A stretch of 45,000 nucleotides of DNA from Glandiceps talaboti (GCF_964340395.1 NC_135554.1:21970592-22015591); one strand, 5' to 3'; shown: positions 1 through 14,528, counted from the first letter of the stretch. Notes: generated from the sequence alone by a model not told the origin. Numbers and translations are program-made.

Positions 1-62
1 TTAGAAAATTAAAAAGCCGTATGAATTTCAAATTTATTGGATTCACTCATAATTAAACAATT
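1..62 (+). repeat. 62-bp direct repeat, copy 1
   Basis: Identical to 683-744 and cut by the window edge, so the repeat may extend to the left. Confidence 0.9.
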
Positions 63-63
63 C

Positions 64-119
<56 letters not shown>

Positions 120-173
120 CTCGGTGAGTATCAATCTGCTAAGACAGTGCTCTATACCGCAGTGGCAGAGCAA

Positions 174-251
<78 letters not shown>

Positions 252-262
252 GAATTGTTAAA
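53..262. repeat. AT-dinucleotide foldback
   Basis: Two long (AT)n tracts (66-118 and 177-249) are bounded by AACAATTCCGATAT and ATATCGGAATTGTT, an inverted pair, around a unique core (119-176). Likely a small foldback element whose arms became AT microsatellites. Confidence 0.7.
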
Positions 263-1252
263 TATTCTGTATTATCTCAGATGTTATTAGTTAGCATGAG
301 AAACACGCTGTTCTTTCGTTGGTTGGCATCCTGAATGAGGTGACTCTGTCCAGATGAAAATTTAAGTACGTTCTAGTTTGCATAGCCAAAGCATAGTTCT
401 TGATATTATCGCCACTATCCCAAAACATCATGAAATTACACATGCAGTCTATTCATGTATGTAAAGTAAGCCCTTAAAATATTTGTTTATATAAGCTACC
501 TTGAGAAAAGAGGGGGTCTAGCACACGTAGCATAATATTGTTGTTTGGAGGAACCAAGGCCAGCATTCACATTGCATATCATGTGCAGGAATCCATGTTG
601 TTGATCATCCTAATTAAGAGATAAGTTACAAATACCACGCATCATTTGTTTGTTGTCATGGGTTACTTTGCAATTTGACCCTTTAGAAAATTAAAAAGCC
701 GTATGAATTTCAAATTTATTGGATTCACTCATAATTAAACAATTGTGCACACCATTTACTAATTAAAAGTACATGTTGTCATAGTAACATGCTGATGTCT
801 TCGGGTTCAATTATTGTTTTTCTGTATATGAATAAGAAGGTGTAAAAAAAGAAAGACAATAGATGTTGTGTTATTTACATATCTAGATATACTAGTAATG
901 GAAATTTTTCCTTGGAAATTATTTCAATGAAAAATATTAAACATTTAAAACAGTAAATGTAAATTGTGGAAGAAAATTCAGGCGTAAGACACCATCTTTA
1001 GTCTCTACGGAAGAAAATATTCAGGAAGCTAAGTGGTTGTCTAATTAATCATAAGTGTTCCAGACTTTTTGGTAGAAAAGTAATTGGTCGCTAGGGAGTT
1101 TGCTATACGTTCGCAGCAAAAACTGTCTGGGATATCTGGACGAGAGTAACCATTCTGTACATCGCTAATACCTTGCGTTTATACCATACAAGTTTATATC
1201 TAGTGTGAGATCATTATAGACAGCTGCAGCCTTTGGGCCTGTCTTTCTTGAA
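263..1252. other. Noncoding, no feature apart from the 683-744 repeat
   Basis: AT-rich sequence with many stops in all frames. A TATA-like TTTATAT near 1191 lies about 60 bp before the candidate first exon; its relevance is uncertain. Confidence 0.5.
683..744 (+). repeat. 62-bp direct repeat, copy 2
   Basis: Starts TTAGAAAATTAAAAAGCCG and ends AATTAAACAATT, as at 1-62. Copy 1 is followed by an AT-rich foldback; copy 2 is not. Confidence 0.9.
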
Positions 1253-1331
1253 ATGTTCCCAACTATGGGCTTTATGGTTACTGCGTACCTGGTCCTAATA
1301 ACAACGCTATCGGAACATGGACGTGCGAACG
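1253..1331 (+). CDS. Candidate first coding exon with signal peptide (orphan)
   Basis: ATG at 1253 gives 26 codons plus one base: a hydrophobic run (MGFMVTAYLVLITTL) ending near SEHGRAN, then a strong donor GTAAGT in phase 1. The coding length (79 nt) and phase are the same as in exon 1 of the polycystin gene at 17105. I do not recognise the protein. It may be an alternative first exon of the downstream gene, the start of a separate gene, or chance. Confidence 0.45.
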
Positions 1332-1768
1332 GTAAGTAAAGACTATGCTGTTCGGCGTGTTCGTATGGTTTTGTGGTTCATTTATAGCATGTCGCAAAAG
1401 TCACTTCAGATGTTTAGAGCAAAACCAATATCGATAATACTGTTAAAGGTTTATGGTTCAATCTCAGGTGTTGCTACTGTATCAGTGCCACCGGTGGAAT
1501 TAGACAGGATCATTTTTGTTCAGAACTAACTCAATTTGTCTATATAATTTGTGTGTACGTCAAACAGCTGTTTTAAAGCCAAATTTTAGTGCCAATCCGA
1601 CATGGGATCGTTTAACAAACCAGATCAATTACGGTAAACTCCATCATTTTGATAGATTAATGACATTATCAATATCTAGGAATGGTTACACGAAGTTGAT
1701 AGAGAAATGTTTACTTTAATGATATGTATTTGACGATCTTGTAAAAGTTCCTTTTCTTTATATATCAG

Positions 1769-2044
1769 AAATAGAAACAGGAGAGGCATGGACCTATGCA
1801 CGACCTCAGGAAATCATCCTTGTAGGCGCGTTGCCCAAGATAACTGATGTTTTGACGGGAGTGGATGACCATGGCGACGGGAATTTCACCGATCATGGTG
1901 GCGGGGATGTCACTGATCATGGCGGCGGGGATGTCACCCATGTTGTCACCATTGATCCAAAACTGATGGCGTCCAATTCTAAACATGCTGTGTGTACTGG
2001 AACATCGGAAGACGACGACGACCCTGCCCAGACTTGTTATATTC
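1769..2044 (+). CDS. Candidate second exon with DHGGGDVT repeats (orphan)
   Basis: Acceptor TATATCAG and donor GTAAGT flank 276 open bases (92 codons), phases 1-1, matching the donor at 1331. The product would begin EIETGEAWTYARPQEI, contain an acidic glycine/histidine run with two DHGGGDVT units (tandem 24-bp DNA repeats at about 1894-1941), and end CTGTSEDDDDPAQTCYI. No family is recognised. Being phase 1-1 it could splice onto the kringle exon at 17780; no other downstream partner exon was found. Confidence 0.4.
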
Positions 2045-3978
2045 GTAAGTTATGGTCACACATTCTTTCTTCTTTTTAAAAATGTGCGAAATATTAGCCA
2101 TGGATTCCACAAGGTAGAAATATTTCCAGCATAAAGCAGTAAGAATTAAATGTTTTACTACAGTGGAGAACAGATCGGCTATTCTTTACGCAGCGTATAT
2201 TCGGAACACTCTAGTAACGTTTTGTTTGCAAAACTTGTTTACACTTCTCATAAATTATATCTATTTTAATAATGTTATTAGTAATAGTTAGAGAGGGCCA
2301 TGTCAATCCCTTGGTGCTTATTTTAGTTGTTTGTGTCTGAAGTTCTTTTCTTAATGAGAGAATGGTATGTACGTGTTGTCTTCAATTATTTACCGATGCT
2401 TTCTTTGGATGCATGCACGAGTGATGGTAATAATGGATGTTATTGTATGTATCGGGGATGTCTGGTAGCAATGTCCAACAAGATCAAATATTTGCATATA
2501 AGATGCAGACGACTTATATGTAAATTGTAATACTGGCAAGGTCTGAATAGTTCTCGGGTCGATGCGATACATAAGTGGACGCCAGCTCTTGCGCTCCTTC
2601 ATTCACTTGTCGTGCTCCAGAACGAATGGTGTCTACACACTTGCTAGATATACACCAGTTACCTACCGATTGGGCGTATATGTTTATCCAGACATGTTTG
2701 TGCACGTGACAATATATGATATAATGAAGAAGTTGCAGAATTTGTGAACCATACAATTTACAAAATGTTTGGTAAAGCATTGCGTGTAATAGACCAAAAT
2801 ACAAAGTGGTCTGAGATGAAACAGAAATCCGCATTGCATATATGCATACTTTTAATCAGCTACTTTCCTATTCACATATCATACAAGTGAAACCTCTAAC
2901 TTAAAACAGAATGCTGTCTGGCTCGACCATATTTTAAGCAAAATTGCTACATTTTATTTGTTTATGTTATCACTTACTTATCAGATCATCATTGAGTAAC
3001 AAAGTATATTTTTATGAATTCGATATTCTGATATTAAAAACATTTCGTATTAGAAGTAATCACTTACAATGTAACAATCTGTCACGATTATGGTAACACA
3101 CTCAACGACAATGTAGCATATTAATATGTTTAACTATGAAACAAAATGTAGCAGTATTACAGTGAATTTCACAATACCGTGCAGCTTTTCTGTTTGAAAC
3201 AACAACACAGAAGGCAGCAAGAACTGCATATACCACACTTCAATAGCAAAATCGCATTTTTGCTACATTTAGTCGAAATGAATAAACATTTGAAATGTAT
3301 TGCAACTCCATGCTGACATTTGGGCGCCAATGTTTTTCTTAGTATCAAACATCCGATGAAGGGCACGTAAAATGTCCTTTCTGGTGTTCATTTGATGTCT
3401 GTATAGTGGCATGTGTAGTTTATTTCACTTAGACAAAATGTAGCATGAAACTGTACTCATTCAATCTTGCTATCTTAGAGTAGCTTGTAGTAAAACCTTT
3501 GTCCACTGAGCCAGATGATGAAATGCAGATTTTTGTGGTACGTTAACCTCCGAGTTGTATTTCCTACTAACACCACGGCTCCCTTTATTGTGAAGACTTC
3601 GTGCTATTCAATTAGAGCTCCACATTCTCCACTCTTATTTACATAGACACACCAGTGTTTTCATCCAAGCAGATCACATGTGTCGGAACGTGGTATTTCA
3701 AAAGGTAATTAATCATAGTGAAAATAAAGTCATTGCGAGCCGAATACGTCATTAAAACGTTGTCTTTAGAAAAATTTGACCTCCAGCAAAACTGGCTTAG
3801 ATGAATTTAGCTGGAAAGTGCAGATGATATTAATTAGAAATTGAAATATAAATCATCCTCACACTAGACGGCGGGGATGGGGGTGGGGGAGGGGGCATAT
3901 ATAATTCAAACAAAATTCTTCCTTCCAGTCATAGTCTTTATTTATACGTTTATGTCAAATTCACTTTAAAATTGGAAC
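2045..3978. other. Noncoding stretch
   Basis: Only short unsupported open frames. No splice-consistent partner for the exon ending at 2044 was recognised. A G-rich patch lies at about 3870-3896. Confidence 0.5.
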
Positions 3979-3980
3979 TT

Positions 3981-4043
<63 letters not shown>

Positions 4044-4044
4044 T
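3979..4044 (+). repeat. (TTTA)n microsatellite
   Basis: Uninterrupted tetranucleotide tract of about 16 units. Confidence 0.95.
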
Positions 4045-4477
4045 GAACCTACAGGTTGCCCCGTTACAGGTTCGTAAAAAGATAAATTTAATAACTAAAT
4101 ATACGAAACGTATCAAAAAGACGTAATCCTAAAGTTTAATACCAAATATAAAATGCATTTATAAAAATTCCAAGTCATAAATTTGAAAATGATATAACCC
4201 CTACCTCTGCCAACGCTGAGCAGTTCTCCTTTGTAAAGACATGATAACTTCATATTAAACAAAAACAAAATAAGGGCACCGTCAAGGGTTGGAGTTCGAT
4301 GACTGATGTTGGCAATGCCACACATAGCTTCACTAAAATATTCACTATAACCAAGATATACTGAATTAGATCTCCACCAAATGTGTTCTCGAGTGTCGTA
4401 GACAGTGTTTCCACAAAGTTTCATACAAACCCATCCATACCTTTTAAGGATATCTTTCTTAGGCGTAAAAAATGTGT

Positions 4478-4780
4478 GGTTCCGATTACATTCAATTTTA
4501 AAATAGGTGGGGTAGGTAGACTTTTTATTTTATTTTATTATATTTTTTTTTTCATGTGTGAGTTGCTAGTTCAGGTTTTCCATTGTTTTCTAAATGGTCT
4601 CTGTGTTATTTCTTTCTTTCTATCAGATGTACATCAATTACAGATTGGAAGAATAGTTTTATATCAGTTGTCTCTTTAAGTTTCCGAATTTCGCGATTTT
4701 ATTAATATTTTTCTCGAATACGTAAAAAAAAACCTTTAGGGTCAGCGTGAAAAACTAGGTGGGGTCGGGTAACCGGAACC
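4478..4780 (+). mobile_element. Short TIR element (MITE), copy A
   Basis: Begins GGTTCCGATTAC and ends with the inverted form GTAACCGGAACC. The interior matches 14529-14836 in reverse orientation, including TGGTCTCTGTGTTATT and CTCGAATACGTAAAAAA. No transposase is encoded; non-autonomous. Confidence 0.8.
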
Positions 4781-5439
4781 AAACAACATATTTTATGAAA
4801 AACGGCGCCCTTCTTGTTGGATATTGTATTGGGGTTTTTTTTTACCGGAAATGTAGCAGACATTAGTAAATAAAGTGCTACTGTTTGTCCGACATTGTAT
4901 ATTTTCATCTTCATTTCCAAAGAAAACCTCGGCATCGTCTATGAATAATAAACACACCAGGTCTTTCAACTTCATTTAAAGCTATTTGGCCATTGACTCG
5001 CGATTAACCAATCCAAAAGGTTGTATCATAGAGCATTTGGTGTAAACATGGATTCTGTTGAAGGGTGATGCCCTAGTGTGATAAGGTCGAGTGAAGTCTT
5101 TAAGAATGTTTTTTTTCTATTTCCATGGTAACTGCATCGTCACGTTGTGATGAGTCAATGCCGAAGTATTTGATATTATAATGATTAAATTTTATCAACG
5201 ACATTAAATAAATATTAAGAACATGGAGATAAATTAGATCGGGAAAGGAGGAGCTGGTATTGTCAACTACGTTAAACACAATAGCACTTTATCAATTGAA
5301 GCCTGGTACTTTCTTTCATTGCCGAATATGATAATAATGGTATGAAATAATGAAACTGTCCAATACTTTCAATAAATCAATTCTTGATCCCGAACACCAC
5401 TCCTGGAAATAATGGTATTTTCATAAACTGGGTTATGGA
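4781..5439. other. Noncoding stretch
   Basis: No coding signal or repeat recognised. Confidence 0.5.
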
Positions 5440-5601
5440 GAGTCATTTCGAATCCCATAATTGTCACTCGGTTTCCGTGACACATCAAATTGAAACTCTT
5501 TTCACATTTTTTTCACTGCTATGCCATGGTGGGTCTTAAGGGCGAGATCAATAGTTCAATGTAGGATAAAAAATAAATTGATTTATATTCATAGTACTAC
5601 A

Positions 5602-5673
<72 letters not shown>

Positions 5674-6060
5674 ACAATATTTTTTAAAAATTGATTTTGC
5701 GGTTTGAAGCAATTTTCAATGTTGGTCAATTTAGTTAGAAAGGGGGCCTGAATATAAGAATTTACTAGTGTTTTTTAAATCCTACATTGAACTATTGTAT
5801 ATTGATCTTGTCCCTTAGCAGACATGACTTTTCATTACATGCAGATTGAATATTCCCTGACTACTGTATATATCCATAGTCCCTACACACGTAGGGTCTA
5901 TGATATATCTGAACGAAGTAAGCGACTACTAGCCTTATGAGTCATGACTATTCATAAATGTGCATTATTGAATATTAATCATGTCTGCTAAGACCCATCA
6001 TTCTTTTGTGTATCAAAATACAGGCGAAAAAAGAGTTTCAGTTTAACACAGGGAACCTTG
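5440..6060. mobile_element. Nested inverted-repeat element around a TAC microsatellite
   Basis: Inner arms GATCAATAGTTCAATGTAGG (about 5546-5565) and its near complement CCTACATTGAACTATTG (about 5782) enclose the (TAC)n tract. Outer GGGTCTTA (about 5531) and TAAGACCC (about 5989) are also inverted. Related sequence ending GCTAAGACCCAT recurs at 30025-30260. Confidence 0.6.
5602..5674 (+). repeat. (TAC)n microsatellite
   Basis: About 24 trinucleotide units inside the nested inverted repeat. Confidence 0.95.
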
Positions 6061-6690
6061 AACATCCTCGTGCTAGGATGTGGCCCAGCCACATCCCTGT
6101 GTTAGGAAGAAGAGCATAGTTATGTCCCAGCTGTGTGTCTCACAGTCCTGTTACTGGGTATTTTTTTCTACAGCCCTGGTCAATGCTTGTGAAAAATATG
6201 CCTGTGTGGAATACCGCTTCTGTGCCACGACTGGCAATGCACATCCCAGTACTGTAGGTGTGTACTGCATACCTAGCACACATCGTTGTGCACATACACA
6301 TAACAGCTATGGTGGAATTCGAAGAATACCCTGTAGCAGCCCTTTTGTTCATATCTGACTAGCATTGCTCACATAGCTAGTATATGGCTGTAGGAAATAC
6401 CGCTGTTACAGCTATGCTAACATAGCTGGTACATGGCTGTGGGAAAAGCTCTTGTATATGGATGTTGTAAAAACCTATGCTGCATTGCTATTTTTAACAT
6501 CCATGTTACATTGATGTTGGCATACCAGTTACATATCTGTCAAATCTAGGTAGTATGTTACACCTAGTGTGTTGGCCAGAGCTGTTACAGGGATATTGTA
6601 CACATAGCTGGTACAGCCCCTGTGGCTCCACTGAGCTGGTACAGCTATGTGCACAACCCTGTCCTCGGTATGTGAATGTTACAGGGGTGT
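6061..6690. repeat. Degenerate repeats of an ACATAGCTGGTACA-like unit
   Basis: Variants of AGCTGGTACA, GCTGTTACAG and GGCTGTGGGAAA recur irregularly on the + strand. It looks like an old diverged minisatellite. The open frames here are not gene-like. Confidence 0.5.
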
Positions 6691-8090
6691 GCAAGGTTCC
6701 ATGTGTATGACCTGCTTGGATGAAAACACGGGTGTATCTGTGTAAATAATTGTCCGTAGAAATAACAACAACGATATATCAAAACTGTGACATGTGACAT
6801 GAAATGTAAATTAATGCAAGACTTTACACAAAAAATGAATGTGACAAAACCATACACATTGGAGAGAGTAGCTATACAGAATATTGTAGGAATAGATGTG
6901 TGTTGACTATATGTATGGCGTGAATTCGCACAGAATGTTTTGAATAAATTAAAGTAAGAACATTACAAAGTTAATAGCAAACCAGATAAAAATTAAAAGA
7001 GGGAAAATGAAATACTTGATCATGATATACAGTAAGTATGTTTCATGGTCCTGAAAACCCTTCTTGTCAATGTCCTCTGTAGCGCCCATGAAGTAGTCTC
7101 ATCCCATTACCTTAATAGGTCTCAGGGTGTATTTTGTACATGAGGTCATAGGTCACACGTGTAAGGTCCATGCTTTCTATAAATGTTGGGGTCTTTCAGT
7201 CAAATCGACTATGCTTCGCACGCGCAAACGTCAGAACGCCATATTTCTTTTTTTAATTCTCAATTAAGTATGTTTTAAGTTATACTCTTTAAAGGTAGGT
7301 GGACGTGTGGTAACCAAGAAGCCGGTCACATGGGGGAAAACCCCTAAAATATCGTTAATAGGTTTTCGAGAATTTCATAAATAGCTGCATCACAATACGT
7401 TGCCAGCCTTTCAAACGATTAAAGGTATTGATTCTCACTTCTTCAAATACCACACTGTGATAAAATTGACCATTGATATCATTCTTAGAGAATTATATAA
7501 ATGGTCAATTTTATCACTTTGTGTTATCCGATAGACTGGCAATATGGATTATTTGTTTTCCTTTCATAGAAATGTGAATCTAACACTATTGTTTAATATT
7601 TTCTCGTGTTTGTCACTGGAAATCACTATTTAATTGACTGGCCTTTACGATTTCTGCACAGTTTGTTAGAGAAATAAAAAAAATGAATCTCGTTTAAACT
7701 TTAACTTTTAAAAAAGCGGTCATACGTATAAGGTTGTAGAAGTAAAAGATGTTTTTGAAAGAGATCAAATTTCAAGGAAGGATAAAGGTGAAACCGATTT
7801 TACTCTAGCTGCATGTCTGTATACGTAAGAGACTCAGAAAAGTCTATTTTACCATTTCCACACCTAGCCACTTCCCTAAAATAGATTAAGAGAAATTGAC
7901 AACTTACTCTGGTTTAGAAGAGGTCTGGTGTACACTGGAGTGAAGCATTATGGGAAACACACACAGTTAGGAGCTATTTAAGAAAAACCTCATTGCTGGC
8001 GCTATTGTTTAAGAAGAGTTCAGGTCCTAACATTGCTTGTTTCCCAGAATTCCTCACCTCATTGTACATACAGCAGGCTTCTTCCAAGCC
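6691..8090. other. Noncoding stretch
   Basis: Apart from the hairpin at 7451-7523, no coding or repeat signal is seen. This is the pre-insertion flank of the LINE. Confidence 0.5.
7451..7523. repeat. Hairpin with 18-bp perfect arms
   Basis: GTGATAAAATTGACCATT at 7457-7474 and its exact complement at 7500-7517, loop about 25 bp. Weaker complementarity outside suggests a decayed MITE. Confidence 0.65.
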
Positions 8091-8105
8091 AGATCTGCCC
8101 ATTCT
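8091..8105. repeat. LINE target-site duplication, 3' (poly-A) side
   Basis: AGATCTGCCCATTCT, identical to 9447-9461. It directly abuts the T-rich run that is the LINE tail read from the other strand. Confidence 0.9.
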
Positions 8106-9446
8106 TTTTTTTCTTTTCTTTTTTAATTTTTCAAAAGAATGAATTACAGATCAGGAAAACCGAAAAAGTACATAAAGCAAAGAAGAAAAAGAGGAAGCAA
8201 AAGTAAAAAAGAACTGATGGGGATACATGACGTTCGAAAAGCTATTAAATTATAAATTCGATAATATATACCAACGTTTGTTACAAATCCCTGTTGTATT
8301 TGTTTTATATGCAATAGTTTTCTCTATTTCATGTTTCTTCTTGACATCTGCTAAAAATAACGGTAAAAAAGGGAGAATTTTCTTGTCTTTCCTACATGCA
8401 TAAATAAATTGCTTACCTAATATAATACAATAATTCAAAACATTACTGAAAGTAGGATTTCCTAGATTATGTCGTGGTCTTTCAAATCAATCGATTCCTA
8501 AGTAATATTCTGCCACCACTCAACAAAATTATGCCAAAATAGTTTGGCATGGTTACAATTAAGGAGAAGATGAAGCTGCGTTTCAGGACCTTGTTGGCAC
8601 AAAGTACAAGAATTGTCAGGAGTTATCTTCCATTTCGCTAGCCAGTAGTTTGTTGCCAGATAGATGTGTAAAATTTTATATTGAAAATCTTTACTTTTCA
8701 CGTCCATTGAAACGTAATGAGGGAGTTTGAAAAAGGCAGCACTATCTTTTATAACAAAAGCATCCCCAAAAACCGAAATAGTCCTTAGGTTTAAGATCTC
8801 CCTTTGTCTGCCTTTAGATATCAAAATACTGTAAACAATGTTGCTTGTGGCATTTAATAAATTATAGGGTTTGTTTTCTTCGTAAACTAGCAGAGTTTTA
8901 GGCTTAGCAGTTACTTTATTGAAATCATACTTTTCTTTGCATTTGGTGGTTGAAGAAACCAAACCAGCCCACACCAAAACAGTCTTTTTGGAACCCCCTA
9001 CTTGTCCAACATTCAAAAGGTAATAATGTGCCGTTTGTGTCATACAGATCGTTGACATACCATAGACCAGCATCAAAGATGGCTTTGTTAAAGATTGACT
9101 GCCCATTAACTAAAAGACAATGATTGTTCCAAATATATTCTCTAACTAGACTTTTGTTTGATCTGACCGATAAAAAGACAGAAAACATTTCTCTATAAAA
9201 TGACGGAAGTGAACATCCCAAAGTCTTGAAATTGAAATCACACTGTATCAGAATATTAACATTTCCAACGTTTTTAAGATAATGATCAAGAAAAACTTTC
9301 CAGCTACCTCTATTCAACCTTGATCAACCAATTTAGCCTAGAAGTGCGGATCATATTCCTTAAATCAGGAGCTTTCAGACCCCCATGCGAAATGTTTTTA
9401 ATCAGAATGTCCCTTTTCACCTTTTCTCTACCGCCTCCCCAAATAA
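8106..9446 (-). mobile_element. 5'-truncated, degraded LINE (Tx1/L1-like) insertion
   Basis: On the minus strand, fragments in several frames read as the 3' part of a non-LTR reverse transcriptase ORF. About 9446-9317: IFIWGGGREKVKRDILIKN and GGLKAPDLRN. 9317-8925: GSWKVFLDHYL, NCDF-like LIQCDFNFK, IWNN, G.SIFNKAIFDAG. 9106-8498: the C-terminal zinc-knuckle region CTLCQQGPETQLHLLLNC...LFWHNF.EWW. About 8470-8250: NYCIILGKQFIYACRK. This matches the post-RT portion of Tx1-like L1 elements. Frameshifts and stops between fragments show it is dead. The A-rich tail of the minus strand is at 8106-8125, and the same 15 bases flank both ends. Confidence 0.88.
8498..9317 (-). pseudogene. Broken LINE ORF2 C-terminal region (zf-RVT)
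   Basis: Two overlapping minus-strand frames (9317-8925 and 9106-8498) together cover the linker and zinc-binding end of a LINE polymerase; the frame changes around 8960-9020 and again upstream near 9312. C..C....E...HLLLNC is the metal-binding CCHC-type signature (C-x2-C-x8-H-x4-C). The catalytic RT and endonuclease parts are absent because of 5' truncation. Confidence 0.85.
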
Positions 9447-9461
9447 AGATCTGCCCATTCT
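9447..9461. repeat. LINE target-site duplication, 5' side
   Basis: AGATCTGCCCATTCT, identical to 8091-8105, flanking the truncated 5' end of the LINE. Confidence 0.9.
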
Positions 9462-11942
<2,481 letters not shown>

Positions 11943-13235
11943 GCAGATGTATTCAGATATTGTTCTCCCCACAGCTGTATTTAGATATTGTTCTTCCCCA
12001 CAGATGTATTCAGATATTGTTCTCCCCACAGATGTATTCAGATATTGTTCTCCCCACAGATATATGTATTCAGATATTGTTCTCCCCACAGCTGTATTCA
12101 GATATTGTTCTCCCCACAGATGTATTCAGATATTGTTCTCCCCACAGATGTATTCAGATATTGTTCTTCCCACAGATGTATTCAGATATTGTTCTCCCCA
12201 CAGATGTATTCAGATATTGTTCTCCCCACAGATGTATTCAGATATTGTTCTCCCCACAGCTGTATTCAGATATTGTTCTCCCCACAGATGTATTCAGATA
12301 TTGTTCTCCCCACAGATGTATTCAGATATTGTTCTTCCCACAGATGTATTCAGATATTGTTCTTCCCACAGATGTATTCAGATATTGTTCTCCCAACAGA
12401 TATATGTATTCAGATATTGTTCTCCCAACAGATATATGTATTCAGATATTGTTCTCCCCACAGCTGTATTCAGATATTGTTCTCCCCACAGATGTATTCA
12501 GATATTGTTCTCCCCACAGATGTATTCAGATATTGTTCTCCCCACAGCTGTATTCAGATATTGTTCTCCCCACAGATGTATGCAGATATTGTTCTCCCCA
12601 CAGCTGTATTCAGATATTGTTCTCCCCACAGATGTATTCAGATATTGTTCTCCCCACAGCTGTATTCAGATATTGTTCTCCCCACAGCTGTATTCAGATA
12701 TTGTTCTCCCCACAGATGTATTCAGATATTGTTCTCCCCACAGCTGTATTCAGATATTGTTGTCCCCACAGATGTATTCATATATTGTTCTCCCCACAGC
12801 TGTATTCAGATATTGTTCTCCCCACAGATGTATTCAGATATTGTTCTCCCCACAGATGTATTCAGATATTGTTCTCCCCACAGCTGTATTCAGATATTGT
12901 TCTCCCCACAGATGTATTCAGATATTGTTCTCCCCACAGCTGTATTCAGATATTGTTCTCCCCACAGATGTATTCAGATATTGTTCTCCCCACAGATGTA
13001 TTCTGATATTGTTCTCCCCACAGCTGTATTCAGATATTGTTCTCCCCACAGCTGTATTCAGATATTGTTCTCCCCACAGCTGTATTCAGACATTGTTCTC
13101 CCCACAGATGTATTCAGACATTGTTCTCCCCACATATGTATTCAGATATTGTTCTCCCCACAGATGTATTTAGATATTGTTCTCCCCACAGCTGTATTCA
13201 GATATTGTTCTCCCCACAGCTATACTCAGGGATTT
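11943..13235 (+). repeat. 28-bp minisatellite, about 45 copies
   Basis: Unit is TGTATTCAGATATTGTT followed by CTCCCCACAG and then a variable GATG/GCTG position. Some units carry an extra ATAT (32 bp), for example near 12060, 12400 and 12430, or TTCCCAC. Because 28 is not a multiple of 3, all three + frames stay open with the same 28-residue cycle; the long open frames (up to 449 codons) are repeat artefacts. The 3' end decays at about 13205-13235. Confidence 0.97.
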
Positions 13236-14528
13236 TTCTCCTACAGGGTTTTTTCTTTCCTGTTTAAATCAATATGGCCTAAACATAGCAAAAACTCTAT
13301 GAGTGCGTATGACACGCATATTATCTTTATTTTTTGAAACTACAACATATGTACATAAGGACAGCACTTCACAGACGTCGACTCATTACAAATTGAATAG
13401 ATAAATTAATGAAATAACAAATAGTTAATAAATAAACGCCGACACATGTTACTGGCTGTCTGAGATACATAAAGTGTTTATGGTATAATTGAAGGTGTTA
13501 CTATTGGCACTCCTGGCTAGCACTGAGCGGCGTTTTCAAAGGGAAACATCAACTGTTTGTGCATTTACAATGAAGTTCAGCAGACTACTTTAGACGACAC
13601 CGTAATCTTGGTTGTAAATTGTGGCACATGTTTGCATTTTGAGTGAGCCATATACCCGATCTTGGCGTCGAGAATAGCGCCACCAAGTGATAATTTTAGA
13701 TGTATTTTGTTCTTTCGTTTTGTAACGCAGGTTCATGTCAGTATATTCAACCATAGACCCTCCGCCCACTATGGGCGTAAGATAGTAATTTCCCAATTTT
13801 ACACCACCTACAATTGCTTGCAATTTCAGAAAACATCAAGTCGATTTTGTGTCTTTATAATACCCTTTGCTATGGGCCATGAGATAACGGAAGTTGGTAC
13901 GTAATTTGTGTGGAAGGTCTCTGATTCATCAACACTGTCAACAATATCAATGCTATTTACTTTTTGTTTGTATAGTACCACACTTGAGAGACAAAATACC
14001 CTTTTGTATAATTATATCTAAGATGTAATCCATTTAGGATTTATCATGACGTGTGATATCTACATTTTCGAAATATGGCGCATATTTCAAGTTTTTTTTT
14101 TATCTTTCATTTGATACAGGTTAATTCTCAGTCTTCTAGATGGGTCACAGTATCCATTGGTGTATCGTTTCGTCAGATTTAACATTCGTATATTTGTTTG
14201 TTCAAGGGTAATTGCATGTTAATAAGATATTCATTTGAAGTTTTTGAGATGTTCTGACATTCGATGTTTTGCATGTTTCAAGCTCAATATAACTCGGGTT
14301 GGGTTTATCGGCGATTTTTTTATAGGACTGGTTTAGTCACGCAACAATAGACATATATCAGTACATGTAGTTGTCTTGAAGTTTCAAAGTTATTTTCTGG
14401 CCGATATTATGGATATTTTCAACTACTCTGTTTCACTTCGATTAGTGGTCTAGTCTAATTCCAAGACGTTACGATTACTACGATCATCGATCTCCACTTA
14501 GTGTACTCATGAGGCCTAAAAATTGTTA
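13236..14528. other. Noncoding stretch
   Basis: No supported gene. A splice-like CAG at 13834 and GTACGT near 13899 bracket a short open frame, but no partner or family is recognised. Confidence 0.45.

Noticed and set aside
11943-13337. Long open frames (up to 449 codons) in the 28-bp array, and a resemblance to a CRISPR array
   Set aside because: The frames arise because a 28-bp unit without stops is open in all three frames and repeats every 28 residues. Units are contiguous with no spacers, so it is not CRISPR.
13834-13900. Short exon-like segment with CAG and GTACGT
   Set aside because: No compatible start or partner exon and no recognisable protein.
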